Positions 26,031 to 35,097 are shown, counted from the first letter of the stretch. The stretch: 64,000 bases of DNA from SFWF01 sp045636705 (GCA_045636705.1 JAZTYA010000030.1:1-64000), one strand, 5' to 3'. The notes: generated by a model from the sequence alone, not told the origin. Program-made: numbers and translations.

Positions 26031-27310
26031 GTATTGATTTAATTATTATTTTAGTATGTCTTGTTTTGTCAGCATTCTTTTCCGCTAGCGAAACGGCATA
26101 CAACGTAGCTTTGGAATCAAGACTTGAAAAGAGGGCCGAAAGCGGCAAATTCTTTGACGTTTTATCCTATAAAATAAGCAAGAACTATACCGTGGCGTTA
26201 ACCTCTATTCTCGTCGGCAACAACCTTGTAAACTTTATTATTTCTTCAGTTGCCACCTCTATGACCATTAAGGTTTTATATGATGCATACAGGACCGAAG
26301 AGGGCCTTGCCGCCGCTATTGCAACCGTTGTTACAACGGTTGTGGTGCTAATTTTTGGCGAACTTTGTCCAAAGACCTTAGCATCAAGAGGAGGCGAAAC
26401 TCTTACAAAGGTGTTTGCCCTTCCTCTTGCTATCTTTATGGCGGTCTTCTCCCCTCTTGCTCTGCTTTTAAACGGTTTCGTTAAGCTTTTAAGCCTTTTC
26501 TTTAAAAACAGCGAAACTCCTGCAGTAACACCCGACGAGCTTGCCTCGATTATTGAAACGGGTGAAAACGAGGGCAGCATTGATGAAGAACGAAGCGAGC
26601 TTTTACAGTCCGCTATCGACTTTAACGAAACCACCGTTAAGGAAATTATGATTCCTCGTGTTGATATGGTTGCCATTGATATTGAGGACAGTATTGATGA
26701 CGTTTTAGAGATTGTTTTTAATAATCCATATTCGAGAATCCCCGTGTATGAAGAAAGCATCGATAACATAATAGGCGTAATCGTTACCCAACAGCTCTTT
26801 AAAGCGCTTATGGATACCGATAAGGATAAAATTGACATTCGTTCAATGCTTGTTGAACCTTATTTTATTCACATGACGGTTAAGCTTCCCGATGCTTTGG
26901 ACGTTGTTCGTGAAGAGCGTACCCATATTATGATAGTGCTTGACGAGTTCGGCGGCACAATGGGTATTGTTACTATGGAAGACATCTTAGAAGAGCTTGT
27001 CGGCGATATTTGGGACGAGGACGAAGAAACCGAAAGTGATATTTTAAAACTTAACGACAATGAATATATTGTTGAAGGCGATATGAATATCTTTGATTTC
27101 TTTGAGGCTATTCAGTTTGAAGCCGGAGATTTTGAAAGCGAATACACCACCGTCGGTGGTTGGGCTATTGAAATGCTTGAAGGCTTCCCCGAGGAAGAAA
27201 GCTCCTTTGAATATGAGAATTTGGTTGTAACGATTAAAACTATCGACGAAAGAAGAATAACAAAACTTAAAGTTGTGGTAAATCAGATACCGGACGAAGA
27301 AGACGAATAA
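26027..27310 (+). CDS. CNNM/CBS-domain transporter-like protein, second copy (CorC/HlyC family)
   Basis: 427 residues with the same plan as its neighbour: CNNM membrane region (SAFFSASETAYNVALES, IFGELCPKTLASRGGE), CBS pair (EIMIPRVDMVAIDI, YSRIPVYEESIDNIIG, IVTMEDILEELVGDIWDE) and CorC_HlyC domain. The two are clearly paralogous but diverged well beyond recent duplication. The ATGA overlap indicates co-translation and perhaps a heteromeric complex. Confidence 0.9.
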   Translation: MSIDLIIILVCLVLSAFFSASETAYNVALESRLEKRAESGKFFDVLSYKISKNYTVALTSILVGNNLVNFIISSVATSMTIKVLYDAYRTEEGLAAAIATVVTTVVVLIFGELCPKTLASRGGETLTKVFALPLAIFMAVFSPLALLLNGFVKLLSLFFKNSETPAVTPDELASIIETGENEGSIDEERSELLQSAIDFNETTVKEIMIPRVDMVAIDIEDSIDDVLEIVFNNPYSRIPVYEESIDNIIGVIVTQQLFKALMDTDKDKIDIRSMLVEPYFIHMTVKLPDALDVVREERTHIMIVLDEFGGTMGIVTMEDILEELVGDIWDEDEETESDILKLNDNEYIVEGDMNIFDFFEAIQFEAGDFESEYTTVGGWAIEMLEGFPEEESSFEYENLVVTIKTIDERRITKLKVVVNQIPDEEDE

Positions 27311-27326
27311 TAAAAAGACTACTGTG

Positions 27327-27358
27327 TTAAGGCACCTTCCTTGTGGAAGGTGCCTTAA
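27327..27358. terminator. Hairpin after the CNNM/CBS pair
   Basis: A perfect fourteen-base stem (TTAAGGCACCTTCC and complement) with loop TTGT. The plus-strand tail is AATTATAT and the minus-strand tail has no T-run, so it mainly serves the plus-strand operon. Confidence 0.7.
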
Positions 27359-27457
27359 TTATATATTGCTTAACCCAAGCAATATACCTATCTATATGAC
27401 AAATATAACCACGACATACTCATAAGTATCACTATTAAGCAAGGCTTATTAAATATG

Positions 27458-28996
27458 TTACTGCTTTACAGGTATCAGGATGCCTTTAATGGTTGTTATT
27501 TCGTCCTCGGTTAAGAGGTTTAGTTCCTTGATTTCAGCAACTCCGCTGTTATATTTTTTTGCAATTTCCCAAAGGCTTTCTTTGGCTTCTGGGAAATAGA
27601 TTACTACACCGCTTTGTTCAGAAGAATTGTCCCCTGTCTTTTCCTCTAAACATATATCGGTAATAAGTGTAATATCCTTATGTTCGTAGATGGCTGCCGA
27701 AACTACAAGCTCTAGTTTTACCTCGACAGAGGTAGCCGAAGTTATGGTATAGGCGGTATTTGCGATACTTACAGAAAGGTTTGCAGACGGGTTTGAAAGA
27801 TTTGAGGTAAGTGTGTATTTATACTCAAAATCTACCGGTCTTTCATAATAGTTGTAAGTGCCCTCAATGTCACGAATTATTCCACTGACCGTAACGGTTC
27901 CCAAAAGGGTTAAGGTTTTGTTCTCTATTTTATAGGAATTAGCATTTACATCGCACCAAATATCCACTATTGAACCTATCTCGCCGTCTGAAAACTCCAA
28001 GGTTTTTTTGGCATAAAAAGTTTCGGTAATTTTTTCTTCAATTTTTTTAAAGTGGATGGTTTTGCTTTGTGGCAAAAGGTTGCAACTAACCGAATAGGCA
28101 TCCTTAATTACGGGCAGGTCGTTATTGCAAAAGGCGTTGATTGTAACGTTTAGCTTTGCGGTGAAGAGAAGGCTTCGGTTTTCTTCTTCGCCCATACTTC
28201 TTTGTTTTAGCTCGCAAAAGGCAATTTCCACTTTGCAGTCGCACTCGCAATCTTCGTTTACGTTGTCTATGTCGAGTATCTGACTAAAGGGAATGATTTT
28301 TTCAATTTGCTCGGTTTTTGTGCCGTTAGTTGCAAGGTAAAGCGCCATTATTCTGATTTTGCCTAAAACCTTTGCCTTATTGCCGATTATTTTGCACTCC
28401 TCTACTCTCGGCGTCGCATCATATCTTAAGATTACGCCGATATCCTCTTGGCCCTCGCCAAGCGCAAAATCCTCTTCTATAAACAGATTTTTCTCGCCTA
28501 CTCCTATAGGCACGGTTGCAGGTATGGTTTCACGAAGCACCTCTACTCCGCCTCCGTCGGCATCGCAGACGACCTCTTCTTTTCCAATTTTTAAAACCTT
28601 TGTTTCAAGACAAATTGCTCCGTGTACGTCGACCTTGCGCACCGAAAGGGCTCTGCAATTCATATAAGAAGTTTTTGCTGAAACTAAAATATTTGCCCCT
28701 TGAGATTCGTTTTTTAGCTCTAAAACCTTATTAAAAGGTATTAAATAGGTGTAACTGCAAATTTTGTTGTCGCCGTCTATGTAGATGAAATTGATTTCGG
28801 TTGCGCCGTCAATAATCAGCTCATCCGAGTTTATTGCCTTTGATGCGATTCTTGGCACCGCCTTGCATTTTAATATTTTCTTTATTTCTCCATAATAATC
28901 GGGCAAGGTAAAATCGGTATCAACCGAAACCTCGGCAGTTTCAGAGAAGATACACTCCTCTGTAAATATATCGTGCTTGAGTATTTTTGCATCCAT
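27458..28996 (-). CDS. SPOCS (DUF3794) and LysM protein, SipL-like
   Basis: 512 residues: N-terminal TAEVSVDTDFTLPDYYGEI is the recognisable start of SPOCS proteins, three DUF3794-type repeats follow (for example ILDIDNVNEDCECDC and VDIWCDVNANSYKIENKT regions), and a LysM domain closes it (about 466-512, ESLWEIAKKYNSGVAEIKEL). In Clostridioides difficile SipL binds SpoIVA and is required for spore-coat encasement; this is the likely role. ATG 28996 has AAAGGAG upstream. It lies 102 bases past the spoVM stop, behind a terminator. Confidence 0.85.
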   Translation of the reverse strand: MDAKILKHDIFTEECIFSETAEVSVDTDFTLPDYYGEIKKILKCKAVPRIASKAINSDELIIDGATEINFIYIDGDNKICSYTYLIPFNKVLELKNESQGANILVSAKTSYMNCRALSVRKVDVHGAICLETKVLKIGKEEVVCDADGGGVEVLRETIPATVPIGVGEKNLFIEEDFALGEGQEDIGVILRYDATPRVEECKIIGNKAKVLGKIRIMALYLATNGTKTEQIEKIIPFSQILDIDNVNEDCECDCKVEIAFCELKQRSMGEEENRSLLFTAKLNVTINAFCNNDLPVIKDAYSVSCNLLPQSKTIHFKKIEEKITETFYAKKTLEFSDGEIGSIVDIWCDVNANSYKIENKTLTLLGTVTVSGIIRDIEGTYNYYERPVDFEYKYTLTSNLSNPSANLSVSIANTAYTITSATSVEVKLELVVSAAIYEHKDITLITDICLEEKTGDNSSEQSGVVIYFPEAKESLWEIAKKYNSGVAEIKELNLLTEDEITTIKGILIPVKQ

Positions 28997-29064
28997 TTAT
29001 TCGTTCTCCTTTACTTAAGGTATTATTGTTCATTAAAGTATATTATCTTTTTGCCTACAATATG

Positions 29065-29093
29065 AAAAAATCGGGGTTAATGCCCCGATTTTT
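29065..29093 (-). terminator. Terminator after spoVM
   Basis: AAAAAATCGGGG pairs with CCCCGATTTTT around a six-base loop; on the minus strand a T-run follows. It closes the small spoVM unit before the sipL-like gene. Confidence 0.85.
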
Positions 29094-29098
29094 ATGTA

Positions 29099-29179
29099 TT
29101 ACTGTTCTTTTTTTACCTTAAAAATTACTCTTAATAACCCTTTTAAAATTTTAGGACTTTTTACAAGTACAACCTTCAT
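29099..29179 (-). CDS. spoVM: Stage V sporulation protein M
   Basis: A 26-codon gene, easily missed. The product (MKVVLVKSPKILKG, then LLRVIFKVKKEQ) is exactly the length of Bacillus subtilis SpoVM and keeps the key Pro at position 9, Gly at 14, and the amphipathic-helix pattern with basic residues at 10, 13, 17 and 21. SpoVM reads positive curvature of the forespore membrane and anchors SpoIVA at the base of the spore coat. GGAGGCAAACTT stands directly before the ATG. Position also fits: in B. subtilis spoVM lies downstream of prpC-prkC-rsgA, as here. The gene is followed by a terminator. Confidence 0.9.
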   Translation of the reverse strand: MKVVLVKSPKILKGLLRVIFKVKKEQ

Positions 29180-29206
29180 AAGTTTGCCTCCAAATTAAGT
29201 AAAATA

Positions 29207-29362
29207 CTAACAACATTTTGCGGTGTAAATACCTAAAGCGACCACGATGACCGATAAAATTACCACAAGACACCGAGCAGGCACAAAGCAAGACAAAAGA
29301 AGTCCTGCTCCAAACGTGGCGATAAGTGTCCCTTTATTTGTTTGCTTTCTTCGTTTCATCAT
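29207..29362 (-). CDS. Small membrane protein of unknown function next to spoVM
   Basis: 51 residues: a basic N-terminus (MMKRRKQTNKGT) and one hydrophobic region (about 13-46) interrupted by SCFVPAR, ending AKCC. The ATG at 29362 is supported by AAGGGGGC upstream; the open frame to 29422 has no ribosome site. The next gene in the same direction is spoVM, 27 bases after this stop. I do not recognise a named family, although similar short hydrophobic proteins are common in Clostridia. A sporulation link is only inferred from position. Confidence 0.6.
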   Translation of the reverse strand: MMKRRKQTNKGTLIATFGAGLLLSCFVPARCLVVILSVIVVALGIYTAKCC

Positions 29363-29410
29363 TCTGCCCCCTTGATACATTATATTGAACTGTTTAAAAA
29401 AGGTTACAAA

Positions 29411-29435
29411 AAAAGCACCCACAATGGGTGCTTTT
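29411..29435 (-). terminator. Terminator after the glycoside hydrolase, ending the large operon
   Basis: AAAAGCACCCA pairs with TGGGTGCTTTT, loop CAA, and the minus strand continues with a T-run of seven. It begins within four bases of the glycoside hydrolase stop. Confidence 0.88.
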
Positions 29436-29438
29436 AAC

Positions 29439-31199
29439 TTATAGTTTTTCCATTTTGAAGAGTCTTGTTTCGTACTGCTTTAATAAAAGGGTCAGCTTAT
29501 CTGTTTCGTAAACCTTTTCGGTTTCGGTATCGGTAAGCTTTATCTTTTCGGGGAAGGAAATGTTCTTCTCACCTTCACTTGCCGCATGGATGCCTACAAA
29601 TCCGTTGCCGATATAGAAAACGTCAGGTGTTTCATTATAGATAAACACACCGCATTCGGTCAGATATTCTCTATATTCCTGGATAGTGGGATTCGGCTTT
29701 TCTACGGTTAAGAAAAGTGGCTTTATGTTATACTTCTTTAAAATTTCGTCAACCTCGCTATTATATCCGTGAACTATTACCGCCTTAAACTTTGTGTTTG
29801 CCCAGTCGATGTTTTTAAAATCACTTAAAAGGAATGAGCTATAAGGAGCGCCCATTTTACCAAGCGGAAAACGACGCTCACCGATTGCGGCTAACGGATG
29901 TCGTGTGCCAACCTTTTGATATATCTTTTCGTCAACAAAGAAGGCAACCTCGTTATCGGTAGTGTAAAGATTACCCTTGCTAGCCTCGGTGTAAACCTTT
30001 TTGGATATTGCCATTTCGTTCATCATCATATCACTTGAGAACCAGTGGCCAAACATATCAAACCACCAAAGGCCGTGTGTATGGGTTATCTGTCTTGCTA
30101 AACTTTTTCTGATAGCATAAGTAGAAAGCTCATCGGTTGGAGGACCAAGCCAAAGAGGATTGTTGTAAATTCCGTCTGGGTCGAAGCTCTTTCTCGCTAC
30201 ACCGGGATAGGTTGAAAGACAAGTTCTGACATCGCACTCAATAAAGCACATTTTGTTATGTAGTTTTACCGAGTCAACCGCCATCATATCGCCCCAGTCG
30301 TCGCCCAAGGGGCGAAGATGGGCATAAGAGTTTGGCGATGAGAAGAAGTCGATATTTTCACTTTCTAAGAGTATATGCTGGGAATGTGTTCCCCAAAGCA
30401 CATTATCAACCTCAAATATGTAGCCGTAAAATACGCCGACTATTTGTTTATATTCGACCGCTTCCTTTGCAACCTTACAGAAATGCTCAACTGTATATGC
30501 TACCTCATCATTGGCAAACTGCAAGAATGCACGTGTAAGTTCATTATCTATTACCCCGTCTGTGCCGATTGCATCTAACGGAGGAAGACTCTTTGCAGGA
30601 TAAAGGTTTGGATAATTTTTCTCCAAAAACTTATTAAAGAACGGTAATGTTTCGGGCTTATAACCTGCTGTTAGGTCTAGGTGGAACCACTCCTGCGTAT
30701 TGCCGCCGCTTATGTGGTAACCTATAATATTATCACAGGGTTTAAGGTGTTCAATTAACTGTCTTAACCAATCCGAAGCGTCTTCTCTGAACTTATCAGA
30801 ATATAAAGACTCGCGTCTTTTATCATGAGGAACCGAGATTGTGTGCTCGGGGTTCTCATCTATCCACCACTGAGGTGGACAGATATAAATTCTTGGGAAG
30901 ATTAAGGCATTTGGACAATGCTTTAAGATTTCATTGATTGATTCATCAACCGCAGAAAAATCGGCCTCTCCCTTTTTATCAAAAACACCGCTTTCGTACG
31001 GCATTGCTCCGCTTCCTGTGTTTATAGGTTGAGTTGCAAGAGAAATTGACACCGAATATAGGTTAAAGCCTATATTAGCAAAATCTTTATAGTCGTGTCT
31101 TTCCTCAAAATAGGTCATATAGGCAACCGAAGGAATAATTTCACCATCAACCCAGATATATGGAGTGCCGCCTATGTTTTTGATTTTACTGTTCTTCAT
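29439..31199 (-). CDS. Putative clan GH-A glycoside hydrolase (beta-galactosidase-like)
   Basis: 586 residues without a signal peptide, hence intracellular. The N-terminal 400 residues look like a TIM barrel: IYICPPQWWIDENPEHTI resembles GH42-type entries, GYHISGGNTQEWFHLD gives a likely acid/base Glu at the end of strand 4, and MCFIECDVRTCL gives a likely nucleophile Glu. A middle Rossmann-like domain (about 470-540) and a C-terminal beta-rich part follow, as in GH42 relatives. Family number and substrate cannot be fixed by eye. Its ATG has AAGGTG upstream and lies nine bases after rsgA, so a sugar-degrading enzyme is read from a translation/cell-cycle operon, where rpe and thiN stand in Bacillus. 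Confidence 0.72.
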   Translation of the reverse strand: MKNSKIKNIGGTPYIWVDGEIIPSVAYMTYFEERHDYKDFANIGFNLYSVSISLATQPINTGSGAMPYESGVFDKKGEADFSAVDESINEILKHCPNALIFPRIYICPPQWWIDENPEHTISVPHDKRRESLYSDKFREDASDWLRQLIEHLKPCDNIIGYHISGGNTQEWFHLDLTAGYKPETLPFFNKFLEKNYPNLYPAKSLPPLDAIGTDGVIDNELTRAFLQFANDEVAYTVEHFCKVAKEAVEYKQIVGVFYGYIFEVDNVLWGTHSQHILLESENIDFFSSPNSYAHLRPLGDDWGDMMAVDSVKLHNKMCFIECDVRTCLSTYPGVARKSFDPDGIYNNPLWLGPPTDELSTYAIRKSLARQITHTHGLWWFDMFGHWFSSDMMMNEMAISKKVYTEASKGNLYTTDNEVAFFVDEKIYQKVGTRHPLAAIGERRFPLGKMGAPYSSFLLSDFKNIDWANTKFKAVIVHGYNSEVDEILKKYNIKPLFLTVEKPNPTIQEYREYLTECGVFIYNETPDVFYIGNGFVGIHAASEGEKNISFPEKIKLTDTETEKVYETDKLTLLLKQYETRLFKMEKL

Positions 31200-31208
31200 A
31201 ATTTCACC

Positions 31209-32096
31209 TTAATTGTTCTTTTTCTTTATCTGCCAAGGTTTAATGTCTTTAAGTTCGTCATAAATTGTCAAAAAGGACTCGTAACGGCTTTTTTCAATTT
31301 TGCCGTTTTCTACCGCCTCAATTACACCGCAACCCTTTTCGGCAACGTGTTTGCAGTCGTGGAATTTGCAAGAATCTCTAAATTCTTCAAAATCTCTAAA
31401 AAGGGTTGGAAGGGCATCTCTAAATTCTAAATCATCCTTTTCGTTATCAATTAACGAAAATCCGGGCGTGTCGGCAACGTATCCGCCATATTCGTGTGCA
31501 AAAAGTTCGGTATGTCGTGTTGTGTGCCTACCACGGCCTAGTTTTTCACTAATCTCTGCAGTTGAAAGGTTGAGAGATTCAAAAATAGAATTAAGTATAC
31601 TCGATTTACCTGCACCCGAATTGCCCGTAAAGGCCGATACGCAAGCCTTAAGTTCTTTTTTAATCTCCTCTGTTCCATCACCTGTTTTAGCCGAACAGGT
31701 AATGGTTTTAAAACCTGCATTTTTATAAATTTTCTCAAACTCTTCGGGACTTGCCAAATCGGTTTTATTGAAAATAATTACAGGTTCTATATTCTTATAT
31801 TCGCAAATTGCAATTATTCTATCAATTAGCAGAGTGCTTGGAACCGGGGTTACCAAGCCAGACACGATAAAGAGTTTATCGATATTTGCAACAGGTGGAC
31901 GGGTAAGCATATTTTTTCTCGTTTCTATCTTTTCGATAGTTCCCTTTTCCCCGTTTATGCTAATTATAACCTTATCTCCTACCAAAGGAGAGGTGTTTTC
32001 GTTGCGAAATTTTCCTCTTGCCTTGCACTCGATAACGCCCTTTTCAGTTTCAACGTAGTAAAAACCCGATAGAGCCTTAACTATTATGCCTTGCAT
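31209..32096 (-). CDS. rsgA: Ribosome small-subunit-dependent GTPase A
   Basis: 295 residues. RsgA helps mature the 30S subunit and releases late factors. N-terminal OB fold (about 1-65), then a circularly permuted GTPase: IIFNKTDLAS (G4) precedes the P-loop GNSGAGKSSILNSI (G1), TRHTELF (G2 region) and DTPGFSLID (G3). The C-terminus has the zinc knuckle CKFHDCKHVAEKGCGV. Start ATG is three bases after the pknB stop, with no clear separate ribosome site, so coupling is likely. Confidence 0.97.
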   Translation of the reverse strand: MQGIIVKALSGFYYVETEKGVIECKARGKFRNENTSPLVGDKVIISINGEKGTIEKIETRKNMLTRPPVANIDKLFIVSGLVTPVPSTLLIDRIIAICEYKNIEPVIIFNKTDLASPEEFEKIYKNAGFKTITCSAKTGDGTEEIKKELKACVSAFTGNSGAGKSSILNSIFESLNLSTAEISEKLGRGRHTTRHTELFAHEYGGYVADTPGFSLIDNEKDDLEFRDALPTLFRDFEEFRDSCKFHDCKHVAEKGCGVIEAVENGKIEKSRYESFLTIYDELKDIKPWQIKKKNN

Positions 32097-32099
32097 ATT

Positions 32100-34328
32100 T
32101 TATACCGCTTTGTCGGTTGGTGCATCTTCGTTATCTTCTGCACCATCATCTTCAGCGTCTTCTACAATTTCTTCAGACGTTACGGAAGATGCGCTTTCCG
32201 TTTTATCTTTATCTTTATCTTTATCCTTGTCTTTATCCTTATCTTCTTCCTCTTCAGGCTCATCCTCTACCTCAGGTTCTTCTTTGGAAGATGCTTTATC
32301 ACTAGATGACTCTTCCTCGGGCTCATCCTCGGTATTGGTTTCAACGCTTTCACTAGGTTCTTCAGACTCGATTGAGGGCTCAGATTCTTCGGGTTCAACA
32401 TACATAGGATACTCATAATCCTTAACGTTGCTCCAGCTTCCGTCGGTAGCGTCAACCTCAATATCAAAAATATTTGCAAACTGGTCGCCATATTTAAGCT
32501 TTACGGTATAAGCAACCTTTTCTTCGGTGGACTTTATGCCCTCAAAGGTATAGCTGTATTCTGATTCTTTAAGACTGATTAAAGGTGATTCGGTTACAAG
32601 AACGCCGTCCTTCCAAAGAGAAACGGTTACTGTATCCTGAATGAAATCGGTCGGTAATGCGCTTACGTTTACAGAATATTCGTATTCAATATAGCCCTGA
32701 CTAACCTCTAAATCAACAACCGAGCCTTCTCCTACCTGCTTACCGCTTTCATATGCAGGAGTCTGTGATACAACTACGTTTTCGGGCTTGGTAGACGGAA
32801 CTTTTGTAACCTCGCCAAGCTTTAAACCGCGTTCTTCAAGTTCCTTTTTTGCCGCATTTAAGGTAAGGGTAACAAGCGAAGGTACGTCTACAAACTTCTC
32901 AGCAGCGCCTGTGCTTACGAAGATAGTAACTTCATCTCCTTCGCGAGCGGTTGTTCCTCTTGCAGGTACTGTTTTTATTACGATATTTGCTTCCTTTTCT
33001 TCGTCTGTAATCTTCTCGATTTTAACAACAAAGCCCTGTGCTTCAAGCTCGCTCTTTGCTCTGGTTTCGGTAGCATCGTAAACGTCAGGAATCTTTATGG
33101 TTTTTTCGCCCGAGCTTACAAAGACGGTAACCGTTTTGTCTTTAATGCCTGTATCTGCTAGAGGGTCTTGTTTGAAGACCTGTCCTATTGGATGGTCGGG
33201 ATTGTTTTCCCATTTTGGCACTACATTATAATCTTTGAAAGCTTCGTCTGCAATGATTTCCTCATAGGTCATACCAACAAAATTAGGACAAGGGAATTCT
33301 TCTCCCGTGCTACCTATAAAGTTTGGTAAAACAAAGATTAAAAGAGCAATAATTGCAACAACAAAGGTAGCAGAAATACCTGCTAAAATAGGAATTATTG
33401 CAACCTTTTCTTTCTTTTCCTCGTCCTTTTCGCTATTTACGTCAGGAATAAATTTTGTGGGCGCGCTATCAACAAAATAGTCGTATTCAAAGGTCGCCGC
33501 AGGATTCTTTTTAAAGGCTTCAAGGTCACAAAGCATTTCTGCAGCAGACCTATAACGCTTGGTTATATCCTTTTCCATAGCGTGCATTGTAATTTGTTCA
33601 AGGCCTAACGGAATGGAGCCGTTGATATCTCTTGGAAGCTCGGGGTCCTTTTGAAGCTGCATAATTGCTACAGAAACTGCGCTTTCTGCCTGGAACGGAA
33701 GCTTGCCTGTGAGCATTTCATAAAGCATTACGCCTACTGAATAGATATCGGTTTTTTCGTCAGCGCTATCTCCTCTTGCCTGCTCTGGACTGATATAATG
33801 AACCGAGCCGATAGCCTTATCGGTAATGGTTCTTTGTTCGCTTCGAGCAAATCTTGCAATACCAAAGTCGGTAACCTTAATAGTACCATCAGGAAGCACC
33901 ATGATATTCTGCGGCTTTACGTCTCTGTGCACTACGCCCTTATCGTGTGCGTGCTGAAGTCCGCGAAGTATTTGAAGAATGAAATATACCGCATCGTTCC
34001 AGCTAACAGGACCGTTTTGCTCGATATATTCTTTTAGTGTAATGCCTTCAATATACTCCATTACGATATACTGAATAAGGTCGCCAAAGCTTACGTCAAA
34101 CACCCTTACAACGTTTGGGTGTGAAAGCACGGCTATTGCCTTTGACTCGTTACGGAAACGACGGAGAAAATCCTCATTTCCTGTAAACTCATCCTTTAAA
34201 ATTTTGATAGCAACTATTTTATCCTCAACGTTGTCGTACGCCTTATATACAACAGCCATTCCGCCAACACCGAGAATTTCTTTTATTTCATATCTGCCAT
34301 CAATGCGTTTTCCTAAATATTTATCCAT
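32100..34328 (-). CDS. pknB: PASTA-domain serine/threonine protein kinase (PknB/PrkC type)
   Basis: 742 residues. Kinase domain (about 10-265) with GVGGMAVVYKAYD, VAIKIL, HRDVKPQNIM and TDFGIARF; one transmembrane helix (about 312-338); three PASTA domains (about 345-545) that bind peptidoglycan fragments; an Ig-like region; then an unusual 100-residue extracellular tail very rich in Glu, Asp and Ser with a run of Lys-Asp dipeptides, encoded by a hexanucleotide repeat near 32204-32246. The family senses wall status and steers growth, sporulation exit and division. Upstream stp encodes its phosphatase. Confidence 0.96.
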   Translation of the reverse strand: MDKYLGKRIDGRYEIKEILGVGGMAVVYKAYDNVEDKIVAIKILKDEFTGNEDFLRRFRNESKAIAVLSHPNVVRVFDVSFGDLIQYIVMEYIEGITLKEYIEQNGPVSWNDAVYFILQILRGLQHAHDKGVVHRDVKPQNIMVLPDGTIKVTDFGIARFARSEQRTITDKAIGSVHYISPEQARGDSADEKTDIYSVGVMLYEMLTGKLPFQAESAVSVAIMQLQKDPELPRDINGSIPLGLEQITMHAMEKDITKRYRSAAEMLCDLEAFKKNPAATFEYDYFVDSAPTKFIPDVNSEKDEEKKEKVAIIPILAGISATFVVAIIALLIFVLPNFIGSTGEEFPCPNFVGMTYEEIIADEAFKDYNVVPKWENNPDHPIGQVFKQDPLADTGIKDKTVTVFVSSGEKTIKIPDVYDATETRAKSELEAQGFVVKIEKITDEEKEANIVIKTVPARGTTAREGDEVTIFVSTGAAEKFVDVPSLVTLTLNAAKKELEERGLKLGEVTKVPSTKPENVVVSQTPAYESGKQVGEGSVVDLEVSQGYIEYEYSVNVSALPTDFIQDTVTVSLWKDGVLVTESPLISLKESEYSYTFEGIKSTEEKVAYTVKLKYGDQFANIFDIEVDATDGSWSNVKDYEYPMYVEPEESEPSIESEEPSESVETNTEDEPEEESSSDKASSKEEPEVEDEPEEEEDKDKDKDKDKDKDKTESASSVTSEEIVEDAEDDGAEDNEDAPTDKAV

Positions 34329-34371
34329 AATTTCCTTCCATTCCGCTTAAAAATAAAGCTAAATTTAAAAA

Positions 34372-35097
34372 TTAGAACATTAAAACAACGGTTATATTGT
34401 CTCCGCCACCCTGCTCGTTGGCTTTATCAACCAGCTTCTCTGCGCAAAGCGACTCTTCTTCGTTATTAACTATATCAAATATTGTGTTTTCATCCACATA
34501 ATTTGTAAGACCATCGGTACAAATCAAAAGTGCCGAATTGTCAGGTTTAATTACTATGCTATAGTCGCATAAAACAGTACTTTCAGCGCCTATTGCACGG
34601 GTAATAATGTTCTTTTGAGGGTGCGTTTTGGCTTCATCCTCGCTTATTTCTCCTCGTGATACCATTCTTTGAACTATCGAGTGGTCTTGCGTTAATCTTT
34701 CAATGCTTTCTTTGCCCACAAGATATGCTCTGCTATCTCCTACGTGAACAATATGAATAAGGTTTTCGGTAGCTAAAGCAACAACTGCCGTAGTACCCAT
34801 ACCCTGATACTCATCCTTTTCTTTGGATGCAGTATGTACCTCGTCATTAGCCGAAAGAACCGCGGCTCTTAGCATATTTTCTATTCCTGAAACGCTCATT
34901 TTTGGGGAATAAGATTTTACGATGTAGTCCGAAATCAAGGTAGCCGCAGTTTCACTTGCAACCTTGCCGGCATTAGCGCCGCCCATTCCGTCACAAACTA
35001 CCGCAAAGGCAGCTCCATTCTCGAATTCTCCCGCTACGAAAGCATCCTGATTGCAGCTTCGCTCACGGCCTACATCCGATTTGCTGTAAATGTTCAA
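34372..35097 (-). CDS. stp: PP2C-type serine/threonine phosphatase (PrpC/Stp)
   Basis: 241 residues with all PP2C metal motifs: CDGMGGANAGKVASE, VHVGDSRAYLV, LICTDGLTNYVDE and GGGDNITVVL. It reverses phosphorylation by the downstream PASTA kinase. The start is TTG 35097, overlapping the rlmN stop by four bases, with GGAGGGAGAACT ahead of it. Confidence 0.95.
   Translation of the reverse strand: MNIYSKSDVGRERSCNQDAFVAGEFENGAAFAVVCDGMGGANAGKVASETAATLISDYIVKSYSPKMSVSGIENMLRAAVLSANDEVHTASKEKDEYQGMGTTAVVALATENLIHIVHVGDSRAYLVGKESIERLTQDHSIVQRMVSRGEISEDEAKTHPQKNIITRAIGAESTVLCDYSIVIKPDNSALLICTDGLTNYVDENTIFDIVNNEEESLCAEKLVDKANEQGGGDNITVVLMF

Noticed and set aside
26185..26838. Minus-strand 217-codon frame opposite the second CNNM/CBS gene.
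   Set aside because: Ser/Ile-rich composition typical of antisense; the plus frame is an intact family member.
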